A stretch of DNA of 43,656 bases from Gammaproteobacteria bacterium (GTDB lineage: Bacteria > Pseudomonadota > Gammaproteobacteria > Thiohalomonadales > Thiohalomonadaceae): NCBI GenBank assembly GCA_014859545.1, contig JACUTZ010000004.1:1-43656 (forward strand), in the 5' to 3' direction. Positions 33,541 through 43,506 of this stretch are shown here, piece after piece. Each line of letters begins with the position of its first letter. The stretch's first letter is position 1. The notes beneath the pieces were generated by a model. That model was not told the origin of the DNA and did no database searches. It saw nothing but the letters and a program-made list of their open reading frames with translations. The translations under genes were made by a program, and so were the position numbers.

Positions 33541-34581
33541 ATGAATCAGGCATGGCATACCTTTCTTACGCAGCATGGCGCACATTTTGACGGGGATCGA
33601 GTGTGTGATTTCGGTCAGCCCGATGCAGAGCAACAGGCCGCCCTGCAAACCGACATCCTCTGCGACCTGAATCATCTGAGCCTGATCCGCGCCAGTGGCG
33701 AAGAGCTGCGCGACTTCCTGCAGGGCCAGCTCAGCAATGATATCCGCCAGGTCAGCGACAGCCATCACCAACTCAGTACTTATTGCAGCCCCAAGGGACG
33801 CATTCTGGCGCTATTCCGCATCTTCGCCCGTGACGATGCCTGTTACTTGCGTCTCCCCAGCAGCATGCAGGAAGCCACCCTCAAACGCCTGCGTATGTTT
33901 GTGCTGCGCAGCAAGGTCGTACTGGAGCCAGAGCTAAATCTGCTCGGCATCGGCCTGTCCGGTCCCCATAGCGAAACCCTGCTGCGCGCACAGCTGGGCA
34001 CCCTACCCGCCGAGGCAGACGAGGCCGTCCAGGTAAACGGCCTGACAGTATTACGTGTTGCCGGCCCCCATCCTCGCTTCGAGATCTACGGCGAGCCCGA
34101 GGCGATTCAAGGCCTCTGGCAATCACTCAGCTCAGACACTCGCCCGGTTGGGCCCAGCGCATGGGATCTTCTCGATATCCATGCCGGTTTGCCCAGCGTA
34201 CTACCCGGTACCAATGAGGCCTTCGTCCCACAGATGCTGAATCTGCAGCTGATCAATGGCGTCAATTTCAAAAAGGGCTGCTACACCGGTCAGGAAGTGG
34301 TGGCCCGCATGCACTATCTGGGCAAACTCAAGCGACGCATGTATCTGGCCAAAACCAGTCTGAATGAACTACCACAACCTGGCGACGAGCTGAGCTCACC
34401 CCAAAGCGCCAGCAGTCAGGGGGCCGGCAAGGTGGTACTGGCGGCACCACGCGGGGATGGCAGTTATTCTCTACTGGTCGTCGCCGAGACAAGTGTGGCA
34501 GAATCAGGACAACTGTTTTTGGAAAGGGCCGGTCAGCATCCTATCGAGCGACTGCCAATGCCCTATGCACTTGAATCTTGA
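33541..34581 (+). CDS. ygfZ: tRNA-modifying / Fe-S cluster protein YgfZ (folate-binding)
   Basis: KKGCYTGQEVVARMHYLGKLKRRMY signature. Confidence 0.95.
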   Translation: MNQAWHTFLTQHGAHFDGDRVCDFGQPDAEQQAALQTDILCDLNHLSLIRASGEELRDFLQGQLSNDIRQVSDSHHQLSTYCSPKGRILALFRIFARDDACYLRLPSSMQEATLKRLRMFVLRSKVVLEPELNLLGIGLSGPHSETLLRAQLGTLPAEADEAVQVNGLTVLRVAGPHPRFEIYGEPEAIQGLWQSLSSDTRPVGPSAWDLLDIHAGLPSVLPGTNEAFVPQMLNLQLINGVNFKKGCYTGQEVVARMHYLGKLKRRMYLAKTSLNELPQPGDELSSPQSASSQGAGKVVLAAPRGDGSYSLLVVAETSVAESGQLFLERAGQHPIERLPMPYALES

Positions 34582-34615
34582 ATAACGTCCCACTGAATAA
34601 TAAGGATCCCTTCAC

Positions 34616-35461
34616 ATGTCGATGGATATCGCCAAGGAGTTTCTGCAGGAACTTCTCAAGGAACTGGACAACAAAACCCTGGTTCTGCCCACCCTGCCGG
34701 AAGTGGCACTTCGCGTCCGTGATGCGGTCGATGATGAGGATGCCTCCATTAATGACATCAGCAAGGTCATTGCGACCGACGCAGCCCTCGGCGCGCGTCT
34801 GATCCAGGTCGCCAACAGCCCCTTGATGCGCGCCAGCCAGGAGATCGAATCCCTGGACATGGCGGTCAATCGTCTGGGCCTCAAGCTGGTGCGGGACATG
34901 GTGATCAGCATGGTGATGGAACAGATGTTCCAGGCCACCTCGGAGCTCACCGACAAGAAGCTGCGCGAGATCTGGGAGCACTCCACCCTGGTTGCAGCGA
35001 TCAGCCATACCCTCGCCGCCCAATTCACCAAACTCTCACCACAGCAAGCCCTGCTCGCCGGCCTGGTACACGACATCGGTGCGCTGCCAATTTTGACCAG
35101 GGCCGAAGATTATCCCCAATTACTGGAAAACGAGACTGCCCTGGATCGCATCATCGAGAAGCTGCATAGCAAGATCGGCTATGCCATCCTCAAGGCCTGG
35201 AACTTCCCGGCTGAATTGGTCAAGGTACCACTGGAGCACGAAAATCTTCAGCGTGATTCCGAGCAGGTCGACTACGTGGATATCGTCACCGTGGCCAACC
35301 TGCAAAGCTACATGGGGACCGATCACCCCATGGCCAAACTCGATTGGAGCAAGGTACCGGCCTTTGCCAAGCTGGGGCTCAACCCCGAGATCAATGTGGT
35401 CGAAATGGAAGAAACCGCCGAGGACATCAAGGAAGCACAGCGCCTGCTCAGCGGTCACTAA
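34616..35461 (+). CDS. HDOD domain-containing signalling protein
   Basis: LPTLPEVALRVRDAVDDEDASINDISKVIATDAALGARLIQVANSP...GLVHDIGALPIL. Confidence 0.93.
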   Translation: MSMDIAKEFLQELLKELDNKTLVLPTLPEVALRVRDAVDDEDASINDISKVIATDAALGARLIQVANSPLMRASQEIESLDMAVNRLGLKLVRDMVISMVMEQMFQATSELTDKKLREIWEHSTLVAAISHTLAAQFTKLSPQQALLAGLVHDIGALPILTRAEDYPQLLENETALDRIIEKLHSKIGYAILKAWNFPAELVKVPLEHENLQRDSEQVDYVDIVTVANLQSYMGTDHPMAKLDWSKVPAFAKLGLNPEINVVEMEETAEDIKEAQRLLSGH

Positions 35462-35476
35462 TGCAAAACACGCCCC

Positions 35477-35506
35477 AAAAAAAGCCCGCATCGCGGGCTT
35501 TTTTAT
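35477..35506 (+). terminator. Rho-independent terminator after the HDOD gene
   Basis: aaaaaagcccgc-atc-gcgggctttttt perfect stem with U-tract. Confidence 0.92.
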
Positions 35507-35551
35507 GGTTTTTCGCAGATTAGCTGGATAATCAAGCCTGAAATAGTAATT

Positions 35552-36080
35552 GTGTCGCTATCGCGACGGTTATTGGATGCGGGGGGCTACCGCGCACGCA
35601 GCTCACTTTCTCTTGCGCGGCCAAGAGAAAGTAAGCAAAGAGAAGGCCGCCCGGGACTCGCCGCTATCGCGGTGCCCTGCGCTTCTCGCCATTTCAGGCG
35701 TTCGGGAAACTCGCGAGGCAAACAGCCGCCTCGCTCAAACAACCCTCACTTGACCCTGAAATGTCTGCGATGCTCGGCGTCGTCCAACGGGATGGGCCCG
35801 CTCCGATGCAGTCCAACGAAGGGACATGCCCGTGGATTCCCGCCGAGTAGCGCAGTGGAAGAAGGAACAGCCCGCAGGGTGGCGCGCAGGACGCGCGACA
35901 CTTTGCAGTCAGGCCAGGGACGGCCTGTCTGCAAAGCCCGACTGGAGCGAGCAACGCAGGGTACCCGTTAGGGCGGGAATGTCGGGAGCGTTTCTTTGGG
36001 TACTTTCTTGTCGTCACAAGAAAGTGCCTCGCCCGCGGGGGCGAAATCCCCGCATTCCATCCACGTCGCGATAGCGACAC
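35552..36080. repeat. About 529-bp intergenic element with perfect 16-bp terminal inverted repeats
   Basis: gtgtcgctatcgcgac (35552-35567) and gtcgcgatagcgacac (36065-36080); imperfect inversion continues inward (gatgcgggg.../ccccgcattc). Confidence 0.85.
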
Positions 36081-36147
36081 CATACCATAGGTAGAACAAT
36101 TTCCCTGTAAAGTGCGATGAAACTTTTTTGTTGCGTGACGTACTGAC

Positions 36148-37662
36148 TCAGCCAGCAGGCCGCATGTGCGGGAACAACAACACATCACGGATCGATGGTG
36201 AATCGGTAAACAGCATCACCAGGCGATCGATACCGATCCCCTCCCCTGCAGTCGGCGGCATACCATGTTCCAGGGCCACGATGTAGTCTGCATCAAAATG
36301 CATCGCCTCCTCATCACCCGCATCCTTCTCCGCCACTTGGCGACGAAATCGTTCGGCCTGGTCTTCCGGATCGTTCAACTCGGAGAAACCATTGGCGATC
36401 TCACGTCCTCCGACGAAAAACTCAAAACGATCGGTCACGAAGGGATCACTGTCACTGGGACGTGCCAGCGGTGAGACCTCGGTCGGATAGGCGGTGATAA
36501 AGGTCGGCTCCTTGAGACGATGTTCAACGGTCTTTTCGAAGATCTCGATCTGAACCTTGCCCAGACCATAGCTGTCCTTGAGCGCAATGCCGAGACTCGT
36601 TGCCAGCTCGCGTGCCGCCTCCAGAGATTCCAGCTGCTGTGGCTTCAGTTCGGGATTGAAATGCAGGATCGAATCCTTCACTGTCAGCCGTGCGAAGGGC
36701 TCGCCAAAGTGATAGGTCTCGCCCTGATACTGAATCGTTGTTGTACCAAGCACCTCTTTGGCGACATGACGCAACATTGCTTCAGTGAGATCCATCAGAT
36801 CGTGGTAATCCGCGTAGGCCTGGTAGAATTCGATCATGGTGAATTCCGGGTTATGCCGGGTGGATAGCCCTTCATTGCGGAAATTGCGATTAATCTCAAA
36901 CACCCGTTCAAAACCGCCCACCACCAGACGCTTGAGATAAAGCTCAGGCGCGATACGCAGATACAGTTCCATGTCCAGGGCATTGTGATAGGTGGTAAAC
37001 GGCTTGGCGGTGGCACCACCAGGGATCGCCTGCATCATCGGTGTTTCCACTTCCAGGAAATCCCGTGCACAGAGAAAATCCCTTATCGATTGCACGACGC
37101 GGGTACGCACCTTAAAGGTTTCACGCGTCAGATCATTGATAATCAAATCCAGATAGCGCTGGCGATAGCGCGTTTCCTGATCACTCAGGCCATGCCATTT
37201 TTCCGGTAATGGACGCAGTGATTTGGTGAGCAAACGTATGCTGTCGACCTTGATCGACAGCTCACCGGTCTTGGTGCGGAACAACACCCCCTCAGCGCCG
37301 AGGATGTCACCAACATCCCAACGCTTGAACTGTTCGTTGTAGACATTCTCGGCCAGGCCGTCGCGCTGTACGAACAATTGAATCGTGCCGGACATATCCT
37401 TGAGGCTGGCAAACGAGGCCTTGCCCATGATGCGCTTGCTCATCATGCGCCCCGCCACACTGACACGTATTGGGGAGGACTCCAGCTCTTCGGCTGGGGT
37501 TTCAGCGTATTTGGCATGCAGCTCACCGGCAACCACGTTACGGCGAAAATCATTCGGAAAGGCCAGACCCTGCTCGCGGATCAGATTGAGTTTCTGCCGG
37601 CGCTCCTGGATCAGTTTGTTCTCATCCAGCGGGGTGTTTTGCTGCTGTTCATCACTCATCAA
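36148..37662 (-). CDS. lysS: Lysyl-tRNA synthetase (class II)
   Basis: [38 protein letters not shown], class II motifs, [28 protein letters not shown]. Confidence 0.98.
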   Translation of the reverse strand: MMSDEQQQNTPLDENKLIQERRQKLNLIREQGLAFPNDFRRNVVAGELHAKYAETPAEELESSPIRVSVAGRMMSKRIMGKASFASLKDMSGTIQLFVQRDGLAENVYNEQFKRWDVGDILGAEGVLFRTKTGELSIKVDSIRLLTKSLRPLPEKWHGLSDQETRYRQRYLDLIINDLTRETFKVRTRVVQSIRDFLCARDFLEVETPMMQAIPGGATAKPFTTYHNALDMELYLRIAPELYLKRLVVGGFERVFEINRNFRNEGLSTRHNPEFTMIEFYQAYADYHDLMDLTEAMLRHVAKEVLGTTTIQYQGETYHFGEPFARLTVKDSILHFNPELKPQQLESLEAARELATSLGIALKDSYGLGKVQIEIFEKTVEHRLKEPTFITAYPTEVSPLARPSDSDPFVTDRFEFFVGGREIANGFSELNDPEDQAERFRRQVAEKDAGDEEAMHFDADYIVALEHGMPPTAGEGIGIDRLVMLFTDSPSIRDVLLFPHMRPAG

Positions 37663-37773
37663 ATCTTACCTGTATTGTGTTATTCATAGCCGGAGAGAGC
37701 TGGCTAATATGAGCAACATAGTTTGCTTCGAAACGAGCATGAACCCCTGCGTCTCTGCGCGAGGCCATGTTTA

Positions 37774-38872
37774 TTAAAGTCCACTCTTCAAACTGGCCTC
37801 GATAAAATCATCCAGATCCCCATCGAGTACCGCCTGGGTGTTACTGGTCTCAACGCCGGTACGCAAGTCCTTGATCCGGGACTGGTCCAACACATAGGAG
37901 CGAATCTGCGATCCCCAGCCGATGTCTGACTTGCTGTCTTCCAGGGCCTGCTGATCGGCGCTGCGCTTTTGCATCTCCAGCTCATAAAGTTTAGCCTTGA
38001 GCTGTTTCATCGCCTGATCCTTGTTCTTGTGCTGGGAACGATCGTTCTGACACTGCACTACGATCCCGCTGGGATTATGGGTGATACGCACCGCCGACTC
38101 GGTACGGTTGACGTGCTGGCCACCAGCACCGGAGGCCCGATAGACATCGATACGCAGGTCAGCGGGATTGATCTCGATCTCGATACTGTCATCGATCTCG
38201 GGGGAAACGAATACCGAGGCAAAGGAGGTATGGCGGCGATTGCCTGAATCGAAGGGCGATTTTCTGACCAGGCGATGCACTCCGGTTTCGGTACGCAACC
38301 AGCCAAAGGCATACTCCCCCTCAAAACGGATGGTGGCGCTCTTGATCCCCGCCACTTCACCATCGGAAACTTCCATCAACTCAGTTTTGAAGCCGCGCCG
38401 TTCCCCCCAGCGCAGAAACATGCGCAACAGGATACTGGCCCAATCCTGTGCCTCGGTACCACCGGAGCCGGACTGGATATCCACATAGGCGTTGCAGGCG
38501 TCCATCTTGCCAGAAAACATCCGGCGAAATTCCAGCTCGGACAGCTGCTTTTCAGCATCGGCCAGATCACCGGAAATCACATCCACCGCATCCTGGTCGT
38601 CTTCGTCGGCCGCCATCGCCAGCAGATCAGCCGCATCCGTCAGGATTGCCTCCAGGGTATCAATGGTCTCGACCACTTTTTCAAGTACGACACGTTCACG
38701 CCCCAGCTCCTGAGCATACTCTGGCTTATTCCAGACACCCGGGTCTTCCAGTTCGCGGCAGACCTCTACCAGACGTTCGCTTTTGACATCATAGTCAAAG
38801 ATACCCCCTCAGGGCTGCAACTCGCCCTTGCATATCTTTGATCTGACTGACTATCGGATTGATTTCCAACAT
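37774..38872 (-). CDS. prfB: Peptide chain release factor 2 (programmed +1 frameshift)
   Basis: ATG at 38872, 25 sense codons to in-frame TGA at 38797-38795 in AGGGGGTATCTTTGAC, then the +1 frame continues; [16 protein letters not shown] motif. ORF-track entry 37774..38676 is N-terminally truncated. Confidence 0.95.
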
Positions 38873-38935
38873 GGACGGGAACCGCTCTCACAAAATTAGG
38901 GAAGCCGGGAATGATACTACAGCGAGAGGGGCGGA

Positions 38936-40081
38936 TTAAACCGGTTTGATGCTATTCCACTGCTTGCAGCCGGGGCACTGCCAAAGCATGCTGCGCCCCT
39001 GGTAGCCACACTGACGGCACTGAAACCGCGCATTGCTCTGTAACAAACGGCTGGTCACATCCCGCAGTTGCTGCCATTGCTGATCGCTGGACTGCCCAGA
39101 GACCACCTCAAGCAAACAGGAAAGCCCCTGCAAGGAGGGCTGATTTGCCAGGGATTGCCTGACCATGCCCTCGGCCCGTTGGGTATCCCCCCGCTTAAGC
39201 CAGAGCCGCACCAGGGGCTCAACCAGGGTAGGACTATGATGACGCTGCACCAAGGACTCAAGATAGGCACGATATTCGCTTCCCTGACCGAGTTGCTGGT
39301 AGGCCTGCTCGAGTGGTTCCAGAATCAACGGTAGATAATCCGGGTCCTGCTGTTCGACGCGTTTACAGCTGCGAATCGCCTGGCCGTACAAACCCTGCCG
39401 ACTGGCCAGCTGCGCTTCAAGCAGGCTGGCACGTACGCAGTTTTTATCCCAATCGACGGCACGGCGTAAGCACTTTCCGGCCTGGCCCAGGTCTGATGTG
39501 GACAGCATCTGCTCGGCCAGTTCGCAGTAGTATTGCGCAACCACCGCTGCCATATTGGCAGCCTTGACGCCACGAATACGCTGCGCGACATCGATGGCCT
39601 TCTCCCACTCCTTTTCCTGCTGAAAGATATCCAGCAACTGCTTATGACTATCGCTACCATGTACCGGATCATTCAACAGATCACGAAACAGATTTTCAGC
39701 GCGATCCAGCAGACCGGCACTCATATAGTCCATACCCAGGGCGTACAGCGCCTGGCGCCGGTGCGGAGTGGAAAGCGTTGGTCTGGCGATCAGATTTTGA
39801 TGGATGCGAATGGCGCGTTCCACCTCGCCACGACGCAAAAACAAGGATGCCAGGGCAAACTGGATCTCCACCGATTCACTGTCCAGCTCGGAAATGCCGA
39901 TAAACACATCCAGGGCCGCATCGGGGCGCTCATCCAGCAGATAGTTCAAACCCTGAAAATAACGGGAGTTCATCTGTGGGGGGCAATCCTTGCCATGAGT
40001 TCGCTTCGCCGAACCACGCCCCAACAACCAACCGGAGAAGGCTGCCACGGGAAGCAGCAGAAACAGCAGCTCGATCCCCAT
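38936..40081 (-). CDS. lapB: Lipopolysaccharide assembly protein LapB (YciM)
   Basis: N-terminal TM, TPRs, C-terminal rubredoxin-like CRQCGYQ...WQCPGCKQWNSI. Confidence 0.94.
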   Translation of the reverse strand: MGIELLFLLLPVAAFSGWLLGRGSAKRTHGKDCPPQMNSRYFQGLNYLLDERPDAALDVFIGISELDSESVEIQFALASLFLRRGEVERAIRIHQNLIARPTLSTPHRRQALYALGMDYMSAGLLDRAENLFRDLLNDPVHGSDSHKQLLDIFQQEKEWEKAIDVAQRIRGVKAANMAAVVAQYYCELAEQMLSTSDLGQAGKCLRRAVDWDKNCVRASLLEAQLASRQGLYGQAIRSCKRVEQQDPDYLPLILEPLEQAYQQLGQGSEYRAYLESLVQRHHSPTLVEPLVRLWLKRGDTQRAEGMVRQSLANQPSLQGLSCLLEVVSGQSSDQQWQQLRDVTSRLLQSNARFQCRQCGYQGRSMLWQCPGCKQWNSIKPV

Positions 40082-40374
40082 TAATACGGGCCTTTGATCG
40101 GGATATCACGCAAATTACGGACTTCCTGCCGCGCGAGGTTCAACTGCTTGCGCAAACGACGTCGCTCCAGGGAGGCAGCTAAAAACATCCCAAGACAAAC
40201 CAGCAGGGAAAACAGACTACCCAGGGCAAAGGCCATCAGCAACAGGAGAGCCAAGGGCAACTCGAGCGTAGCGAGGTAGTAATTGAATTGCACTGTCGAC
40301 GCATTCAAAAAGGCCAGCACCGCAGCCAGCAGCGTAAACAGAAGCAGGATGATAATCAGGAGTGCACGTTTCAT
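40081..40374 (-). CDS. lapA: Lipopolysaccharide assembly protein LapA-like
   Basis: Two TM helices, NASTVQFNYYLATLELPLALLLLMAFALGSLF. Confidence 0.92.
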   Translation of the reverse strand: MKRALLIIILLLFTLLAAVLAFLNASTVQFNYYLATLELPLALLLLMAFALGSLFSLLVCLGMFLAASLERRRLRKQLNLARQEVRNLRDIPIKGPY

Positions 40375-40406
40375 GTCCGTATCACTTTAACAGTCATCGC
40401 GGGCTT

Positions 40407-40567
40407 AGGAGGCAGGTCAAAATACTATTTACATTCGGTCGCAGCTGGGCCATCACTGCTGTGTTAGGTTTCTTGGCAAGGGCGCAGCCATTACCTACGA
40501 AACCTGCCTTGCATTGATGGCCCAGCCACGCCCTCGGTGTTGACAATAGTATTTTGACCTGCCTCCT
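40407..40567. repeat. About 161-bp near-palindromic (MITE/REP-like) element
   Basis: aggaggcaggtcaaaatactatt (40407-40429) is the perfect reverse complement of 40545-40567; inner arms gctgggccatca/tgatggcccagc and aggtttc/gaaacct. Confidence 0.9.
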
Positions 40568-40634
40568 TAGAGATAGTGCGGATCAGGTGAATGTACGACC
40601 GGGACTGGTCGAGATATGACAATCAGGCCTGTAT

Positions 40635-40952
40635 TCAGGCAGTTTCCTGCTTGATATCGTGCCCGTTGATCAGACCCTCATTTACCCTGTCACGCAATTC
40701 CTTGCCGGGCTTGAAGTGTGGCACATATTTGGAACCTAGCGCTACCGCTTCGCCGGTCTTGGGGTTACGCCCCATACGCGGTGGTCGATAGTGCAAAGAA
40801 AAACTGCCGAAACCGCGGATCTCGATACGCTCGCCACTGGCCAGTGAATTCGCCATGGATTCCAGCATCGTCTTGACTGCCAGTTCCACATCCTTATAGG
40901 CCAATTGCTGCTGTTTGCGGGAAAGGATATCGATCAGTTCGGACTTGGTCAT
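40635..40952 (-). CDS. ihfB: Integration host factor beta subunit
   Basis: [45 protein letters not shown]. Confidence 0.96.
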   Translation of the reverse strand: MTKSELIDILSRKQQQLAYKDVELAVKTMLESMANSLASGERIEIRGFGSFSLHYRPPRMGRNPKTGEAVALGSKYVPHFKPGKELRDRVNEGLINGHDIKQETA

Positions 40953-41026
40953 TTTATTTATACCGTTTGTTCACCGTAGAACTGCAGGGGCCGACAAACG
41001 CCGACCCCAACAGCATCGGATAGTAC

Positions 41027-42700
41027 TTAGTCTTCCTTGTTTTCCATCTGCTCCTTCAGCAGATCACCCAGGGTCGGGTTGATCGGTGCGGAACGCTTGT
41101 AATCCTGAATAGCGTCGTGCTCGTCGTCACTATCCTTGGATTTGATGGACAAGTTGATGGTGCGGTTCTTGCGATCCACCCCAATGAACTTGGCTTCTAC
41201 TTCTTCGCCTTCCTTGAGTACCGAACGGGCATCTTCTACGCGATCCTGAGAGATCTCGGAGGCACGCAGATAACCTTCAACGCTGTCGGCCAGGTCGATG
41301 ATGGCACCCTTGGCATCCACTTCACGCACCACACCCTTGATGATGCTGCCCTTGGGATTGGCGGCAACGAAATCGGAGAAAGGATCCTGTTCCATCTGCT
41401 TGATGCCCAGGGAGATACGCTCACGCTCGGGGTCGATGGCCAGAATGACCGCTTCCACCTCGTCGCCCTTCTTGAAGTTGTGCACGGCTTCTTCTGCCGA
41501 GTCACTCCAGGAGATATCGGACATGTGCACCAGACCATCGATGCCACCGTCCAGACCGATGAAGATACCGAAATCGGTAATCGACTTGATGTTACCGGAG
41601 ACCTTGTCACCCTTGTTGTGGGTAGAGGCGAACTCTTCCCAGGGATTCATCACGCACTGCTTCATGCCCAGGGAGATACGACGGCGCTCGGCATCGATAT
41701 CGAGAACCATCACTTCGGTTTCGTCACCCAGCTGTACCACCTTGGAAGGATGGATGTTCTTGTTGGTCCAATCCATTTCGGAGACGTGAACCAGACCTTC
41801 CACACCCTCTTCGATCTCGACAAAGCAGCCGTAGTCGGTCAGGTTCGTGACCTTGCCGAACAGGCGGGTGCCTTCCGGATAACGGCGGGTGATATCTTCC
41901 CACGGATCGTCGCCCATCTGCTTGAGGCCGAGGGAAACACGGTTACGTTCGCGGTCGAACTTCAGTACCTTGACATCGATCTCTTCGCCCACATTGACGA
42001 TTTCGCTCGGGTGCTTGACGCGCTTCCAGGCCATATCGGTAATGTGCAGCAGACCATCGATACCACCAAGGTCGACGAATGCGCCGTAATCGGTAAGATT
42101 CTTGACGATACCCTTGACCACCTGGCCATCCTGCAGATTGGCCAGCAGCGCATCACGCTCTTCACTGCTTTCGGTTTCCACCACGGCACGGCGGGAAACC
42201 ACCACGTTGTTGCGCTTGCGATCAAGCTTGATGACCTTGAATTCAAGGTCCTTGCCTTCCAGGTAAGCGGTGTCGCGAACCGGACGAACATCAACCAGGG
42301 AGCCGGGCAGGAAGGCGCGAACGTCTTGCAGCTCAACAGTAAAGCCACCCTTCACCTTGTCGATAATACGACCGATCACAGTCTCGTCGGCATCGTGTGC
42401 CTTTTCGAGGCGGGTCCAGGACTCGGCACGCTTGGCCTTTTCACGGGACAGGCGGGTTGCGCCATAGCCGTCTTCGACCATCTCCAGTGCCACGTCGACC
42501 ATATCGCCCACGGCCACTTCGATCTCGCCGTTCTCGTTACGGAACTGCTCAACCGGAATCATGCCTTCGGACTTGAGGCCGGCATTGACCACGACCACAT
42601 CGGAACCCACGGATACCACTACCCCGGACAGAATGGCACCCGGACGCATTTGGGTGGTATTTAGGCTCTCTTCAAAAAGTTCTGCAAAGCTTTCGCTCAT
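41027..42700 (-). CDS. rpsA: 30S ribosomal protein S1
   Basis: Multiple S1 domains ([35 protein letters not shown]). Confidence 0.98.
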   Translation of the reverse strand: MSESFAELFEESLNTTQMRPGAILSGVVVSVGSDVVVVNAGLKSEGMIPVEQFRNENGEIEVAVGDMVDVALEMVEDGYGATRLSREKAKRAESWTRLEKAHDADETVIGRIIDKVKGGFTVELQDVRAFLPGSLVDVRPVRDTAYLEGKDLEFKVIKLDRKRNNVVVSRRAVVETESSEERDALLANLQDGQVVKGIVKNLTDYGAFVDLGGIDGLLHITDMAWKRVKHPSEIVNVGEEIDVKVLKFDRERNRVSLGLKQMGDDPWEDITRRYPEGTRLFGKVTNLTDYGCFVEIEEGVEGLVHVSEMDWTNKNIHPSKVVQLGDETEVMVLDIDAERRRISLGMKQCVMNPWEEFASTHNKGDKVSGNIKSITDFGIFIGLDGGIDGLVHMSDISWSDSAEEAVHNFKKGDEVEAVILAIDPERERISLGIKQMEQDPFSDFVAANPKGSIIKGVVREVDAKGAIIDLADSVEGYLRASEISQDRVEDARSVLKEGEEVEAKFIGVDRKNRTINLSIKSKDSDDEHDAIQDYKRSAPINPTLGDLLKEQMENKED

Positions 42701-42817
42701 CGCTATGTAACCTGAAAGTAAAAAACCGCGTTTGTCACCGTATCGGCCAGGCCGTCAGCAAACAAGGCGGGTCGTTTGACTGTGTAATGTGTCTGCAAAA
42801 CAGACACCCCAATGTGT

Positions 42818-43495
42818 TTAGATCACGACATCCTGACAGTGTGCCAGCACTTCGGCGAACACCGCCTCGATACCCTTTTCGGAGGTATCGATACAGATGG
42901 CGTCATCTGCCGGACGAAGCGGTGAGGCGCTGCGGTTACGATCCCGCTCGTCACGCTGTTCAATCTCTTCGACCAGACCCGCTAGGTTAGCATCCAATCC
43001 CTTTTCTATCAACTGCTTATACCTTCTTTCCGCGCGAACCCTCGCCGAGGCCGTTAAAAAAAACTTGCGCTGTGCCTGGGGGAATACCGTAGTGCCCATA
43101 TCCCGCCCATCGGCCACCAGCCCCGGCGGCTGGGCAAAGTCGCGCTGACGCTGCAATAGCGCCGCCCGCACCGACGGATGGACAGCCACCACCGAGGCAT
43201 CCACACCCGCCTGGGCGGTGCGGATATCATTCGTAACCTCCTGATTATCAAGAATTACCCGCGCCTCACCCTGCGCGACCGGCTCAAAGCGCACCGCCAG
43301 TTCGGCAGCCAGCAGGCCAACCGCCTCGCTGTCTTCCAGAGCAATACCGCGTCGCCTGGCCGCCAGCGCGGTCAGGCGGTACAGGGCCCCACTGTCGAGA
43401 AAATGCCAATCCAAATGGCGCGCCAACAACTGGCTGATGGTGCCCTTGCCGACCCCGCTGGGCCCATCGATGGTAATGACCGGAAGCTTACTCAT
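42818..43495 (-). CDS. cmk: Cytidylate kinase
   Basis: VITIDGPSGVGKGTISQLLARHL, VADGRDMGTTVFP. Confidence 0.97.
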   Translation of the reverse strand: MSKLPVITIDGPSGVGKGTISQLLARHLDWHFLDSGALYRLTALAARRRGIALEDSEAVGLLAAELAVRFEPVAQGEARVILDNQEVTNDIRTAQAGVDASVVAVHPSVRAALLQRQRDFAQPPGLVADGRDMGTTVFPQAQRKFFLTASARVRAERRYKQLIEKGLDANLAGLVEEIEQRDERDRNRSASPLRPADDAICIDTSEKGIEAVFAEVLAHCQDVVI

Positions 43496-43506
43496 GGCTT
43501 ATTCCC

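Noticed and set aside
35550-36188. Overlapping ORFs of 60-164 aa in the HDOD-lysS gap
   Set aside because: They lie within the inverted-repeat element, overlap in several frames on both strands and show no protein-like character.
38676-38872. prfB as a frameshifted pseudogene
   Set aside because: The frame change occurs exactly at the known programmed frameshift signal, and the total length matches functional RF2.
41117-42664. 515-aa plus-strand ORF antisense to rpsA
   Set aside because: Complete overlap with a clear rpsA on the other strand; antisense ORF arising from codon bias, no recognisable protein features.
42789-42807. gtgtctg-caaaa-cagacac hairpin between rpsA and cmk as a terminator
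   Set aside because: Only a 7-bp stem with no U-tract on either strand; insufficient evidence.
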